Assembly (NCBI GenBank): GCA_034440615.1
Contig: JAOTOM010005150.1
Location: 218,501 to 282,500 of the forward strand
Source: Ashinkailepas kermadecensis
Taxonomy: Eukaryota; Arthropoda; Thecostraca; Neolepadidae
DNA length: 64,000 bases
Direction of reading: 5' to 3'
The notes below the pieces were generated by a model, which was not told the origin of the DNA, searched no databases, and was given only the letters and a program-made list of their open reading frames with translations. Positions within the stretch are counted from its first letter, which is position 1, and each line of letters starts with the position of its first letter. Of this stretch, positions 1-11,528 are shown in pieces. Made by a program: the position numbers and the translations under genes.

Positions 1-2160
1 GCCGGACACAGTGTATGTGACGGTCCTCTGGCCCAACACAGTGTATGTGACGGTCATCTGACCCGGTACAGTGTATGTGACGGTCATCTGACCCGGTACA
101 GTGTATGTGACGATCATCTGGCCCAACACAGCGTATGTGACGGTCTTCTGATCGGTCACAGTGTATGTTGCGGTCCTCTGACCCAACACAGTGTATGTGA
201 CGGTCCCCTGATCGGACAGTGTATGTGACGATCATCTGGCCCAACACAGCGTATGTGACGGTCCCCTGATCGGTCACAGTGTATGTTGCGGTCCTCTGAC
301 CCAACACAGTGTATGTGACGGTCCTCTGATCGGTCACAGTGTATGTTGCGGTCCTCTGACCCAACACAGTGTATGTGACGGTCCCCTGATCGGTCACAGT
401 GTATGTTGCGGTCCTCTGACCCAACACAGCGTATGTGACGGTCCTCTGACCCAACACAGTGTATATGACGGTCCTCTGGCCCAACACAGTGTATGTGACG
501 ATCCCCGGACCCGGTGCAGTATATGTGACGGTCCTCTGACCCAACACAGTGTATATGACGGTCCTCTGACCCGGTACAGTGTATGTGACGGTCATCTGGC
601 CCAACACAGTGTATGTGACGGTCATCTGACCCAACACAGTGTATGTGACGGTCCTCTGGCCCAACACAGTGTATGTGACGATCCCCTGACCCGGTGCAGT
701 ATATGTGACGGTCATCTGACCCAACACAGTGTATGTGACGGTCCTCTGACCCGGTACAGTGTATGTGACGGTCATCTGGTGCGGTACAGTGTATGTGACG
801 GTTCTCTGACCCAACACAGTATATGTGACGGTCCTCTGACCCAACACAGTGTATATGACGGTCCTCTGGCCCAACACAGTGTATGTGACGATCCCCTGAC
901 CCGGTGCAGTATATGTGACGGTCATCTGACCCAACACAGTGTATGGACGGTCATCTGACCCAACACAGTGTATGTGACGGTCCCCTGACCCGGTGCAGTA
1001 TATGTGACGGTCATCTGACCCAACACAGTATATGTGACGGTCATCTGACCCAACACAGTATATGTGACGGTCATCTGACCCAACACAGTATATGTGACGG
1101 TCATCTGACCCAACACAGTGTATGTGACGGTCCTCTGACCCGGTACAGTGTATGTGACGGTCCTCTGACCCAACACAGTGTATGTGACGGTCCTCTGACC
1201 CAACACAGTGTATATGACGGTCCTCTGGCCCAACACAGTGTATGTGACGATCCCCTGACCCGGTGCAGTATATGTGACGGTCATCTGACCCAACACAGTG
1301 TATGTGACGGTCCTCTGACCCGGTACAGTGTATGTGACGGTCCTCTGACCCAACACAGTGTATGTGACGGTCATCTGACCCAACACAGTGTATGTGACGG
1401 TCATCTGACCCAACACAGTGCATGTGACGGTCCCCTGACCCGGTGCAGTATATGTGACGGTCATCTGACCCATCACAGTGTATGTGACGGTCCTCTGACC
1501 CGGTACAGTGTATGTGACGGTCCTCTGACCCAACACAGTGTATGTGACGGTCCTCTGACCCAACACAGTGTATATGACGGTCCTCTGGCCCAACACAGTG
1601 TATGTGACGATCCCCTGACCCGGTGCAGTATATGTGACGGTCATCTGACCCAACACAGTGTATGTGACGGTCCTCTGACCCGGTACAGTGTATGTGACGG
1701 TCCTCTGACCCAACACAGTGTATGTGACGGTCATCTGACCCAACACAGTGCATGTGACGGTCCCCTGATCCGGTGTAGTATATGTGACGGTCCCCTGACC
1801 CGGTACAGTGTACGTGACGGTCATCTGACCCGACACAGTGTATGTGACGGTCATCTGACCCAACACAGTGTATGTGACGGTCCTCTGACCCGGTACAGTG
1901 TATGTGACGGTCATCTGACCCGACACAGTGTATGTGACGGTCCTCTGACCCGACACAGTGTATGTGACGGTCATCTGACCCAACACAGTGTATGTGACGG
2001 TCCTCTGACCCGGTACAGTGTATGTGACGGTCATCTGGCCCAACACAGTGTATGTGACGATCCCCTGACCCGGTGCAGTATATGTGACGGTCCTCTGACC
2101 CAACACAGTGTATATGACGGTCCTCTGGTCCGGCACAGTGTGGGTACAGTGTATATGACG
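1..2160. repeat. 30-bp minisatellite, about 72 units, open at the left edge
   Basis: Tandem 30-bp units built around CAGTGTATGTGACGGTC followed by a variable CCTCTGACCCAA or CATCTGACCCGG part. Unit variants are ordered into a longer pattern: 1,141-1,380 is repeated nearly base for base at 1,501-1,740, a 360-bp (12-unit) higher-order copy. Both strands are open for over 400 codons only because 30 is a multiple of three. Its position upstream of a MOCOS exon makes an intronic location likely, but this is inferred. Confidence 0.97.
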
Positions 2161-2380
2161 GTCCTCCGGCCCCGTACAGTGCAGATGCCGGTGCGGTGGT
2201 ATCGACGCTCGGCCGCTGACTCACGATGACTCTGCGATATTCTTGTCCGTGTCCGCGGGAGCCGGCCTATCGCAGCCGGAGTCTGCACCACACGGCCACT
2301 GGGTACCAGGGGCCGCCATGATTGGTGACCAGCGGCCAGCCGTGTGTACTCGGTCCGTGCCAGTCCACACCTAGGGCTCT
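2161..2380. other. Unique GC-rich spacer, no gene recognised
   Basis: Non-repetitive sequence between the 30-bp array and the hexanucleotide tract. I looked here for the MOCOS exon carrying the PLP lysine and found no match. Confidence 0.5.
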
Positions 2381-2712
2381 CTCTCTCCCTCTCCCTCTCT
2401 CCCTCCCTCCCTCTCCCGCTCCCTCTCCCTCTCCCTCTCCCTCTCCCTCTCCCTCTCCCTCTCCCTCTCCCTCTCCCTCTCCCTCTCCCTCTCCCTCTCC
2501 CTCTCCCTCTCCCTCTCCCTCTCCCTCTCCCTCTACCTCTCCCTCTACCTCTCTCCCTCTCTCCCTTTCTCCGTCTCCGTCTCCGTATCCGTATCCGTCT
2601 CCGTCTCCGTCTCCGTCTCCGTCTCCGTCTCTCCGTCTCCGTCTCCGTCTCCGTCTCCGTCTCCGTCTGACTCTCACTCTCACTCTCACTCTCAGTCTCA
2701 GTCTCAGTCACA
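2381..2712. repeat. Compound hexanucleotide microsatellite
   Basis: A run of CTCCCT hexamers (about 2,381-2,570) passes into CTCCGT (about 2,570-2,668), then CTCACT and finally CTCAGT (to about 2,708). Neighbouring blocks differ by one or two bases in the hexamer. All frames lack stops for about 100 codons, giving spurious PS-, PL- or GE-repeat open frames. Confidence 0.95.
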
Positions 2713-3689
2713 AATTCAACCATTAAGCAGCTGACCGGCAACCCATCTACACCCGATAATATGAATTATAGTGTCTTGAGCTTCGAGTCATCAGATGGGT
2801 TGCTGATGTCTGAAAGATGGAAAACAGATATCATCTAATTTGAATGCCCCCAAATTTCGTCTCCAAATTCGGGACTCAAAAACAAATCCAACCTTGGTTG
2901 GGATGGTGCCAGGCGTGTGCAGTTCGAATAAGTATGATAATCCATGGTATTGGCACACACTTAATTATGTACACGTGTTGCGTACTTCTGACATCAGCTT
3001 ACCAAGTACATTTGGTATAAAATAGGCTGCTTGTTCGTCACTTAACTATCTCTTGTCCATTCCCTCGGCGCTCTTCCCGACTGTTTTGACAGGATCAGAA
3101 CTGATGTGCCCGAAAAGAACTAGCCGACATTTTAATTGTTCTTTGTGTTGCCATTTTAATAGAGCATCGCATACGAGTGGACCGCCGTGAAATTAGAAAA
3201 GGATTTCGAAATTACATCCACTGTTAAGTGCCGGCGTCTTTGTGGGATGAAATTCGTTTATCTTGTTTGTTGTAGGTAGTTGGGATACTCTAACAACCAA
3301 GCATTCTCACACCATCATCTCAAAAAGCCATCAAGTGTTCAGACTTAATAAGAGCCATAAGGGCCCATCCAGTAAGGTTAAGTCTGTAAATGGAAGATAC
3401 CATAAGCCTGGACAAAAAGACACCCATCACCCCAACCAATACCAGTGTACCCAACACATCCCAAATTCCAAAGAAACCATCCAACATCCCACACACTCAT
3501 CAATACCTCTCTACCTTACCTATCCAGCCCTATTCACTCGGATACCGCGTGACATACACGTGGATCGGGTGTCCCACCATCCATGCCTGCTCAAAGGGGC
3601 CTGCACCGTGCACACCCACTTAGCATAAATCTCACCCCATCCACCACCAACTAGAACTCAAAACAAGATTCTGCTGCAAAAAAAATTAT
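2713..3689. other. AT-richer non-coding stretch, no gene recognised
   Basis: No coding exon is apparent. The right part (about 3,260-3,680) may be the decayed 3' untranslated end of the minus-strand LINE relic that follows, but I cannot show this. Confidence 0.4.
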
Positions 3690-4075
3690 TCACCCTAGTT
3701 TAAAACACATTTAATGAGGGACTCCCCCACAACATCAGCAGGCAGCCTATTCCATTGATCAACCACCCTTTGGCTGAAAACCTGTTGTCGCTTAACTGTT
3801 ATACACCTTGATTTGTCTTACCTGAATTGATGACCCCTATTCGATACTCTAGAAGAGCATCGTTCAGATTCACCTAATCTAACCCTTTTGCGATGGTATA
3901 AATTTCAATTATATCACCCCTTAATCTCTAATACTTGAGTGAGTACATACCTAATACCACAAGCCATTCAGCATATTCTAAGTTACCTAGCCCACTGATG
4001 AGTCTAGTGGCTTTGCACTGCACTCTTTCTAGCATATCGTTGTCCTCTTCTAAGTAAGGGCTCTATGCCTGTATT
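3690..4075 (-). mobile_element. Decayed CR1-like LINE relic (reverse transcriptase C-terminal region)
   Basis: Read on the minus strand, starting near 4,050, the translation contains LERVQCKATRLISGLGNL, YRRLRGDIIEIY (one stop precedes it), GGHQF and FSQRVVDQWNRLPADVV. These match, in order, the C-terminal region after the reverse transcriptase in the better copy at 6.8-7.9 kb (LLERVQKRATKMVNGIGNL, YRRLRGDLIEVF, RGHQF, FFTNRVVEHRNQLPETIV). At least two in-frame stops show it is dead. The similarity is seen directly; the CR1-like label is from knowledge of the family. It is opposite in strand to the 6.8-kb copy. Confidence 0.75.
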
Positions 4076-4655
4076 TCTCGTTTCTATTCACATGAGAAGA
4101 GGTGTTTTGAAAACATGTGTTGATTGTTCTACAGGAATAATTAGAAGTGAACAGGTAACATCGTAGGGCTGATGATTTGGTACTCGTTGTTTATCCGGTA
4201 GCTACCCGTAGTTGCACTTTTCACACGTGCTAGTTGGTAGGTGTTCGATGCTAACAGGCGTTTACCCACCTCTTATTGTGCAATCCTGCGGATTATCTGA
4301 TTTGTGGACTAAAATGTCGACATCTACCGCCGAGTTATGAATCTATCAAACAGCTCACTGTTCTGTGTTCTACTTTAGCTGGTGCAGAACGTCGACTCCA
4401 AAGCCAAGCTCAATTTGGGTTCAGAACTCCGTCTGCTGCCTTTGTACCCTGGTCGGATCCTCAAAGCACACTGGTTTGTACGACGGGTCGGTTCGTTTTT
4501 TTGCCGGCATGAAGTTTATTTTTACATTGCTCTTTCTCGACACACAGTCAAAACACGACTCTACATGTTATTATTTGTAAATAGCATGCACGGGCCTGTG
4601 ACTCGCCAAGGATCGCACACCACCAGCGTCCGCACCCTCTACACGTCACTGTCCA
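4076..4655. other. Intron or flank sequence, no feature recognised
   Basis: Unique sequence with short open frames only. No MOCOS-like translation was found in any frame. Confidence 0.4.
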
Positions 4656-4915
4656 CCTACTGGCCACCTGCACCTGACCCCACTAACCGTAGGCATCGAA
4701 CCCCACTGACTAAGGCCCCGGACCCCACCGACCGTCGGCACCGAACCCCACTGGCTATCATCCCCGGGCCCCACCGACCGTTGGCACCGAACCCCACTGA
4801 CTCTCGGACCCGAACCCCACCGACCGTCGGCCCCGTATCCCACCAACCGTCGACCCTGGACCCCACCGACCGTCGACTCCGGACCCCACCGACCGTCGGC
4901 GCGTGACTCCGATGA
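4656..4915. repeat. Degenerate 22-24-bp minisatellite upstream of a MOCOS exon
   Basis: About ten imperfect copies of a unit around CCCCACCGACCGTCGGCACC. It stops about 30 bp before the acceptor of the exon at 4,944, so it fills the end of the preceding intron. Confidence 0.85.
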
Positions 4916-4943
4916 CCTAATGCTGACACGATCCGTCCGACAG

Positions 4944-5067
4944 GCGCGCTCCTGGTGCACCGGCGGGCCCAGCACACGCTGCACAAGCGCTACTTCGGCG
5001 GCGGCACCGTCCAGGTGACCCTCGCCGCTGCCGACTTCCACGTGCCGAGAACGACGCTGCATGAGAG
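4944..5067 (+). CDS. MOCOS: MOCOS exon a: cysteine desulfurase domain, first exon in the window
   Basis: The exon follows CCGACAG (acceptor AG at 4,942-4,943). It starts with two bases completing a codon and then reads ALLVHRR, KRYFGGGTVQ and DFHVPRT before ending AG|GTAGCC in phase 2. MOCOS proteins have a closely similar stretch (GALLVHNR, YFGGGT, DFYIPR) just after the PLP-lysine region, roughly residues 280-320 of the vertebrate enzyme. MOCOS is a cytosolic PLP enzyme that takes sulfur from L-cysteine and installs the terminal sulfide on the molybdenum cofactor of xanthine dehydrogenase and aldehyde oxidase. The upstream exons, including the PLP lysine, are not in the window. High GC and G/C-ending codons set the exon apart from its flanks. 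Confidence 0.92.
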
Positions 5068-5068
5068 G

Positions 5069-5270
5069 TAGCCTCCTCCAGCTGTTCGGCCACCGACTCC
5101 TTGGTTTTCTCCTCCAGCAGCAGCAGAGCCGCTTGGCCACTCGCTCGGTGTCCTCCTCCTCCAGCCGCAACAGAGCCGCTCGGCCACCGACTCTGTCCTC
5201 CCTCCCTCCTCCAGCCGCAACAGAGCCGCTCGGCGACTGGCTCTGTGTGGTTTCCCATCTCGAAACAGAG
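5069..5270. repeat. About 50-bp tandem repeat starting at a MOCOS donor
   Basis: Imperfect copies of a unit containing CTCCTCCAGC, CAACAGAGCCGCT and CGGCCACCGACTC begin within a few bases of the splice donor at 5,068. Spacing between copies is about 48-50 bp. Confidence 0.8.
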
Positions 5271-6799
5271 CACACTTTTTTATTTTAAGCTGTAAATTGT
5301 TCCTCAAAGAAGGGCACGTCAGACCCTGCTGGCAGACGCAGGCAATGACATACGCCACATAGGCAATAGTTTTAAGCGCAAAATTTGCACCGAATCTGCA
5401 ATTTGGTACATATCAGATTTTGTAGAAAGGGAATATATAATTTCGTGTTACAGTTTGTCCAAATTCAGAAATTGGGTCGAAAGGAACGTATTGTTCGAGC
5501 CATATGTGCATTATGCTTCAAGCGTGTCTTTATTAATTTCCTTCACTGGTCAATTTCATTTGCAACCTAGAAATCCTTCATATGCAGCTGACATCAATTT
5601 CTTCATCTTCGGGTTTATCTTGTGCTTCTGAACATCGTGCAGAACAGTACGTAGTTTTAATTCAGTTGCGTACAAGTTGTATATGCGCACTTTGACACTT
5701 GTAGCAATTGCACCAAAACAACATGGAGTCTTTATTTACGTCTTACACCCCACATAAAAAGGACTTGGGTACATGAGTATCATATTAAGTCCTCGAGCCG
5801 TGACGTAACATGTGTCATCTCTCAAATTGAGGGGTGTCACACGGTAATTGTCATCAATGCCACTCAACAACTAATGCCGTCCTGCACGATCGCTTTGGCT
5901 CGTAAGTAGCTTCAGCATGTATTACTGCTTGGGATTACTGGTGTTTTCTGATAATTGTTGTTGGCGTTTTTAGCGCAACGAGGCCAAGGGACTGTCACCT
6001 CGTAAGTGAAAAGTGTTTTTTTGTTGGGGGGGGAATCCTTTTCCCTTGTTCCCTTTGTTATATTTATCTTGCCTCAGGTTGAATAGTGCTCACCTGCTTG
6101 CCACCTGTCAATAACTAGTGTCCTTAAAAATGCATCATAGTTGCGTCCCTGGACTTGGATGCGAATTTTACCCTCTCGCAACCTCTTTCTCTCTTCCCCA
6201 CCTTACACCATTATTTATTCTCCTTTGAGCATTGATTTCCCTTTGTATTATATCTGGGAACGCCACTCGAAAGAATGTGCCATCACAAGGGAATGGGCTG
6301 ACTGTGCATGTTCTGCGGCACCATTGCCCGCTCATCGAGATCGACCTCTTTTTTGTCTTCAATTGACAGTTACCCAGCGCCAGAGCCGACTCCCCTTCCC
6401 CTCATTCGACATTGGCCTTGCTTCCCCCACTGAAGAAATCCTGTCTTCGCTGGTGCGCATGCTGCTTTTTTCAAGGGCCAGTAAAACCTCGTGTCCTCCA
6501 AGGCCAAGTGGCAATATTACATACCTTCTGGAAGACTGGGGCACCACGGACCTTTTTTGAGCTCACAAATGATGGTTTGAGGAGGTATTATCTAAAGGTG
6601 CACAATATGGGAGAACCTTTTTCCTCATCCGCGCTGTGAGATTCATTTCTGACCATGGCCCTTTCACGGTCGTGGGTGAAGGTTGCATCGTTTCAGGCGT
6701 TGCGGCTGCGAAATCAAACTCTCACAGCTGCAACACACATGCTTGCTAGAAATTCAATAGTTTTGTTCACTTTTCAACATTTTTTTTATCGGCAACAGC
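5271..6799. other. Intron interior, no gene recognised
   Basis: AT-rich unique sequence inside the MOCOS intron 5,068-8,474. Open frames of 60-140 codons occur (for example 6,141-6,560), but none shows a recognisable motif or coding-like composition. Confidence 0.5.
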
Positions 6800-7992
6800 T
6801 GCCTTAAAGCCTGCTTTTGACAAGGTACCTCATAAACGGTTAATGATGCAGCTTCAGGTCCATGGTATTGCAGGTAACATCCTAAAATGGATAGAGTTGT
6901 GGCTTTCAGATAGACAGCAGAGAGTGATTCTAAATGGTACGAAGTCATCATGGCAAAATGTTCTTAGTGGAGTCCCCCAGGGGTCAGTACTGGGACCACT
7001 ATTGTTCATTGTGTTTGTAAATAACATTGAAAGTGGCCAAAGCAGTAAGGTTTTGAAATTTGCGGATGATTTGAAGGTCTTTAGGGCAATAACAGGGCAC
7101 AATGAGCAGGTCTTGCTGAAGAAAGACTTAGACGAGCTTGTGAAGTGGTCCGAAAAATGGCAAATGAAATTTAATTTTGATAAGTGCAAAATCATGCATA
7201 TAGGTAGGCAGCATATCAAGGCTCCGTACTTGATGGATGGCCAAGTACTATCTGTGACTCAGCGGGAGAAGGACTTAGGTGTTATTTTGAACACAAAATT
7301 GGGGGCATCAGAACAGACCAAAGAAGCCAGGAAGAAGGCACTAAGAATGCTTGGGGCAATAAATAGCAATGTATCATACAAAAGTGAGGAAGTCATCAGG
7401 AAGCTTTACTGTGCATATGTCAGGCCACATTTGGAATACTGTGTCCAAGCTTGGTCCCCTAGTTATGAAAAAGATTGTTGGCTTTTAGAGAGAGTACAAA
7501 AGAGGGCAACGAAAATGGTGAATGGCATAGGCAACCTGGTATATGAGGAAAGATTGAAGAAACTGAATATGTTTTCACTTCGATATAGAAGGCTGAGAGG
7601 AGATCTCATCGAGGTCTTTAAATTTGCTCATGGTCAGGAACAGGGTTATCTCAGGGAACTGTTTGAATTTAACAGAAATGATGCAATTAGAGGTCATCAA
7701 TTCAAAATTAAAGTTAATCACAGCAGGACAAGGTTAAGACAGTCTTTCTTCACCAACAGGGTAGTAGAACACCGGAACCAGCTGCCAGAAACTATTGTCA
7801 GTAGCAACACATTGAACATCTTTAAAAACAGCATAGACAATCATTATAAGAATAGGGGGCTTGTTTTTCTGTATTCCAGGGAGAGTTGATCGGCGCATTT
7901 GGTGGAAAACTGGTTCAGTGTACAGAGTGCAACCAAGAAGGGCCCTTGTGGCTCATAGTTGCACTGATCCTTTATGTCTTTATGTCTTTAAA
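6800..7992 (+). mobile_element. 5'-truncated CR1-like LINE with a continuous reverse transcriptase C-terminal ORF
   Basis: The ORF is open from at least 6,810 to the stop at 7,887-7,889. It begins inside reverse transcriptase block A (FDKVPHKRL, with the first catalytic aspartate). It then shows block B (SGVPQGSVLGPLLFIVFVNN), the active-site box FADDLKVF, LGVILNTKLG, VRPHLEYCVQAWSP, the KRATKM segment and a C-terminal tail typical of the CR1/jockey supergroup. There is no endonuclease, so it is a 5' truncation. About 100 bp after the stop the element ends in TTTATGTC octamers (about 7,970-7,990), a short 3' tail of the type CR1-like elements carry. It lies in a MOCOS intron in the sense direction. 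The lack of stops over about 360 codons suggests a fairly recent insertion. Confidence 0.9.
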
Positions 7993-8474
7993 AGTTTGCA
8001 ACCATAGCTTGCCTGGTGATCTTGCACCCAGGCTCACAGTTATTTATCGTTTCCACCTTTTTGGATCCGCTGACAACTAAAATATTAAACACCATGTCCT
8101 TTGTTTTTGTCGTGTTACCGAATGTAACAAACAAATACTTCAAATTCCAAGCCTATGTCACGTGCTCAACTGCAGCGTAATGTAAGTCAGAGGGGGAAAG
8201 GGCTGCCCGCCTGCCCACCATTGTGGGGGCAAGCTGAGTTCCGTTTTCAATGCCAATGCGACCAACGGTGACATCTGTTTACTATATTATCACGGTTATC
8301 CAACACATTATTTTTTCTTGTCAAAAGGAAACTCCGCACCAAGACGATGGGTGAGGGACAACACATCAGTTTCTGCCTGCTCGCATAAGTTCCGGCTGAG
8401 CTGGTGTTGTCGGCTGTTTCTGCGCCACTATTATATCTGATGGATGTCTGACAGCTATCTTCGCGTGATTGCAG
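7993..8474. other. End of MOCOS intron, nothing else recognised
   Basis: Unique sequence running to the acceptor TGATTGCAG before the exon at 8,475. Confidence 0.5.
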
Positions 8475-8551
8475 ACTGGAGGACGGGACGGCACCTTTTC
8501 TGCAGATTGTGGCCTCTACTCACGGTCTCAACACGCTGCGTCGTCTGACTG
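8475..8551 (+). CDS. MOCOS: MOCOS exon b: desulfurase domain
   Basis: One base (A) completes the AG carried over from the previous exon (Arg). The exon then reads LEDGTAPFLQIVASTHGLN and TLRRLTG, ending in phase 1 at ACTG|GTACTG. The family counterpart is RFEDGTISFLDVIALKHGF and TLERLTGG, so the match is nearly end to end and without gaps. This segment is part of the large PLP-binding fold. The exon is only 77 bp and is recognisable mainly because its phases fit both neighbours. The donor lies inside the first copy of the downstream minisatellite unit. Confidence 0.92.
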
Positions 8552-9620
8552 GTACTGATACAGTCTGTGGCCGGTACTAATACAGTAACTCCAGCTGTGG
8601 CCGGTACTGATACAGTCTGTGGCCGGTACTAATACAGTAACTCCAGCTGTGGCCGGTACTGATACAGTAACTCCAGCTGTGGCCGGTACTGATACAGTCT
8701 GTGGCCGGTACTGATACAGTAACTCCAGCTGTGGCCGGTACTGATACAGTAACTCCAGATGTGGCCGGTACTGATACAGTAACTCCAGCTGTGGCCGGTA
8801 CTGATACAGTAACTCCAGCTGTGGCCGGTACTGATACAGTCTGTGGCCGGTACTGATACAGTTACTCCAGCTGTGGCCGGTACTGATACAGTAACTCCAG
8901 ATGTGGCCGGTACTGATACAGTAACTCTATATGTGACTGGTACTGATACAGTGACACCTATGTGACCTATGCTGATACAGTAACCCCATCCCTGGCCAGT
9001 AATGATACACTAACTCCAGCTGTGGCCGGTACTAATACAGTAACCCCTTCGTGGCCGGTACTGATACAGTAACTCTATATGTGACTGGTACTGATACAGT
9101 GACACCTGTGACCTATGCTGATACAGTAACCCTTCTTTGGCCGGTACTGATATAATGACCCCTCTGTGACCCATGTTGATGTAGTGACCCACTCTATTGC
9201 TGATACTAAAGCAATGCCCTCGCTGTGGTCGACACCGATACAGTGACCCCTCCGTGACAGATACTGAAGCAATGCCCTCTCTGTGACCGATACTGATATT
9301 GTGTCCCCTCTGTGACCGATGTTGATACAGTTACCCCTCTATGACAGATACTGAAGTAATGCCCCCTCTGCGACCCATGCTGATACAGTGACCCCTCTGT
9401 GACGGATACTGATACCGTGACTCCTCTGTGACCGATACTGATACCGTGACCCCTATGTGACCTGTGCTGATGTGTTCCCTATACGACTGATAGCTGAAGT
9501 GTTCTCTATGTGACTGATAGTGATACAGTGACCCTCTGTGACCGATACTGACCCAGTGACCTCTGACGGATTCTGACACAGTAAGCCTACTGTGACCAAT
9601 GCTGACACAGCGAAACAAGG
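8545..9620. repeat. Compound 30/22-bp minisatellite containing donor copies
   Basis: Units around GTGGCCGGTACTGATACAG, followed by either TAACTCCAGCT (30 bp) or TCT (22 bp), run to about 9,060. Beyond that they decay into CTGATACAGTGACCCCTCTG-like units. The array starts at the splice donor: the junction sequence TGACTGGTACTGATACAGT recurs exactly inside the array near 8,934 and 9,082. Confidence 0.93.
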
Positions 9621-10626
9621 ATGGTATCTGTTCCTTAGATTTTGGACCCGTTCAAAATTAGTGGGGCATTCAAACTTTCTAACCAGTTTTTGTGGGGGGG
9701 GGAGGAGCGGGGAGAGGGTGAACGGTCAACTTTGCCGTTGAGCTGGGAGCTACTTGTTACGTTCCCAGTGCAGAGTTCTGCTTTTTCCGAGTAGGGAGAT
9801 CATTTCGGTTAGTTATGAGATGGGACAAGATGGGAGGCTGATGTGTGGACACACAGTGAGATGCCACCGACAGGGAAGGATAATAAATAAACGGTGGTTG
9901 TTTGTAGTCTTAGTAAGGGGCCGGGAAGAGGCTGAGCAGGGGAGAAGTTGGATAGGGAACAGAGTCGGACATGCTGACTGATGGGCCTCTGGCGGAAATG
10001 TCTGGAACTACAGCATGGGTATTGCAACTCGTGAATATGAGCACAAGATGGATAGTAATGCGAGATGCACACTATGCTGACAAGCTCCGTGTCCATTTTC
10101 TGAACATTGAACATGTCTTGCATCTTCTAATGCACCTCCGGTGCACCTGGGTTGAAAAACAAAAACCTGCGTCATATTCGAGGTACAGGGCTGGATATCT
10201 CTCACGAAGCCAGGTGGTCCAAGTCCTGATTTTCAAGACATGTTTTCAGATTAAATAGGGAAATGACAACTTGGCATTACCAGGACACCAAACCAGGGGA
10301 TCCAGACCCTCCACCCTCCCCATTGGCCAGATGTCCATTGGGTCTGTTCCCTAACATTGTTTCTTTGGTAGCATTGTGAGAAAGGTTACTGGCAACGACG
10401 TACTTGCAGAATGCATTTATGGGATGATGGACGACGTACCTGCAGAATGCATTTATGGGGTGATTGTAAAGGTTCCATGCTGGTTGATGGCCTACTGGGT
10501 TTTTTTTCATATCCCTACTGATAGCTTGATATGTCCTCAAACAGCTCTGTCCTATGCATGTAGGGACCCATGACCTTCGCACGCTGTTTCTCGCTGTGGT
10601 AACCCCCAACTTGGTTTTTCGATCAG
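9621..10626. other. Intron interior with a small 36-bp duplication
   Basis: Unique sequence apart from two 36-bp copies around GACGTAC, TTGCAGAATGCATTTATGGG at about 10,395-10,465. No gene recognised. Confidence 0.5.
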
Positions 10627-10826
10627 GTAATATGGCGGATGTCAGCCGGCACGTGTTCGCACTGGCCCAGTACACCTACTGCCATCTCTCGGCCATGAGA
10701 CACGGCAATGGTTCGCCCGTTGCCCGCATGTACAACGATACCGGGTACGACGATATTGAAGTACAGGGAGGTATTGTCGCCTTCAATCTACTCAGGCCTG
10801 ACGGAGAGTATTTCGGGTCCACTGAG
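10627..10826 (+). CDS. MOCOS: MOCOS exon c: desulfurase domain
   Basis: The acceptor is GATCAG|GT, and the two first bases complete a glycine. The exon then reads NMADVSRHVFALAQYTYCHL, followed by NGSPVARMYNDTG and VQGGIVAFNLLRPDGEYFG, and ends in phase 0 at GAG|GTAAAT. It corresponds to roughly residues 345-412 of vertebrate MOCOS (LAQYTY, EVQGPIINFNVLD) and forms the start of the small subdomain of the aminotransferase fold. The consensus-like donor and the absence of flanking minisatellites make this one of the most ordinary exons of the gene. Confidence 0.95.
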
Positions 10827-11411
10827 GTAAATCCACGGCGCCTCGCCTCCAAGCCGTAAGTTTCCTCCCCACGTGTTTTCCTATATTAGCCAAAACTTTC
10901 GCAACTGGCCGTGTGCTCAGGAACTGAAATAATTAATTTAAGAAAATAGTCGAGAGAAGGAAGGACCATTCACCACATTCACCGTATGCACTACAAATGA
11001 TATGACAATGCATGCAACCCCATCTCCTTTACCACGCTGGTGTGAAAACATGAAAATGTTTTGAATGATCCAGTCCACAATTTGACTGGAAATCAGCTGT
11101 GTAATGTGAAATTTGTTTGTCGCTAGTGTTTGATTGCTGTTGTCGTAAGGTTTGAAAATAATATTCAATCACTGACCATTGTCTGAGGATCGGTGGTAGG
11201 GATTGACAGTTATTTTGAAGAGCACAAAAATTAACTGCAGAATTTCTGCTGTACACTGAATGATTTTGCCAACGTGTGATGTCCGGCGTTATTCCCATCG
11301 CCGAACTCCCGTGGAGTGCTGATATAAGCCTCCGTGTGTCGCTTTTAACTTTTCTACGGAAATATTGGTAGATATAGTGGTGCTGGTGTGTAATCACGTG
11401 CTGCCGGTCAG
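10827..11411. other. MOCOS intron, no repeat or gene recognised
   Basis: A 585-bp intron bounded by GTAAAT and TCAG, without tandem repeats. Confidence 0.7.
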
Positions 11412-11528
11412 GTGGAGAAGTTCGCCGACGTATACGACATCGACCTGCGAACTGGATGCTTCTGTAACCCGGGCGCATGTCAGCATTTCCTGCAACTGGG
11501 CGACGACACAGTCAGGCAACACTTCCGG
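11412..11528 (+). CDS. MOCOS: MOCOS exon d: catalytic-cysteine loop of the desulfurase
   Basis: A phase-0 exon reading [20 protein letters not shown], then [19 protein letters not shown], ending CGG|GTAAGT. The RTGCFCNxGACQ motif is the MOCOS signature that holds the active-site cysteine, which becomes a persulfide during transfer of sulfur from free cysteine to the cofactor. All cysteines of the motif are present, so nothing here suggests loss of activity. The donor is full consensus. No minisatellite touches this exon. Confidence 0.97.

Noticed and set aside
922..2229. Long open frames on both strands in the left array
   Set aside because: Ten-residue periodic products of a 30-bp repeat.
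1..4943. MOCOS exon with the PLP-binding lysine
   Set aside because: Searched in all frames for an SFYKxFGxPTG-like match and found none; presumably left of the window.
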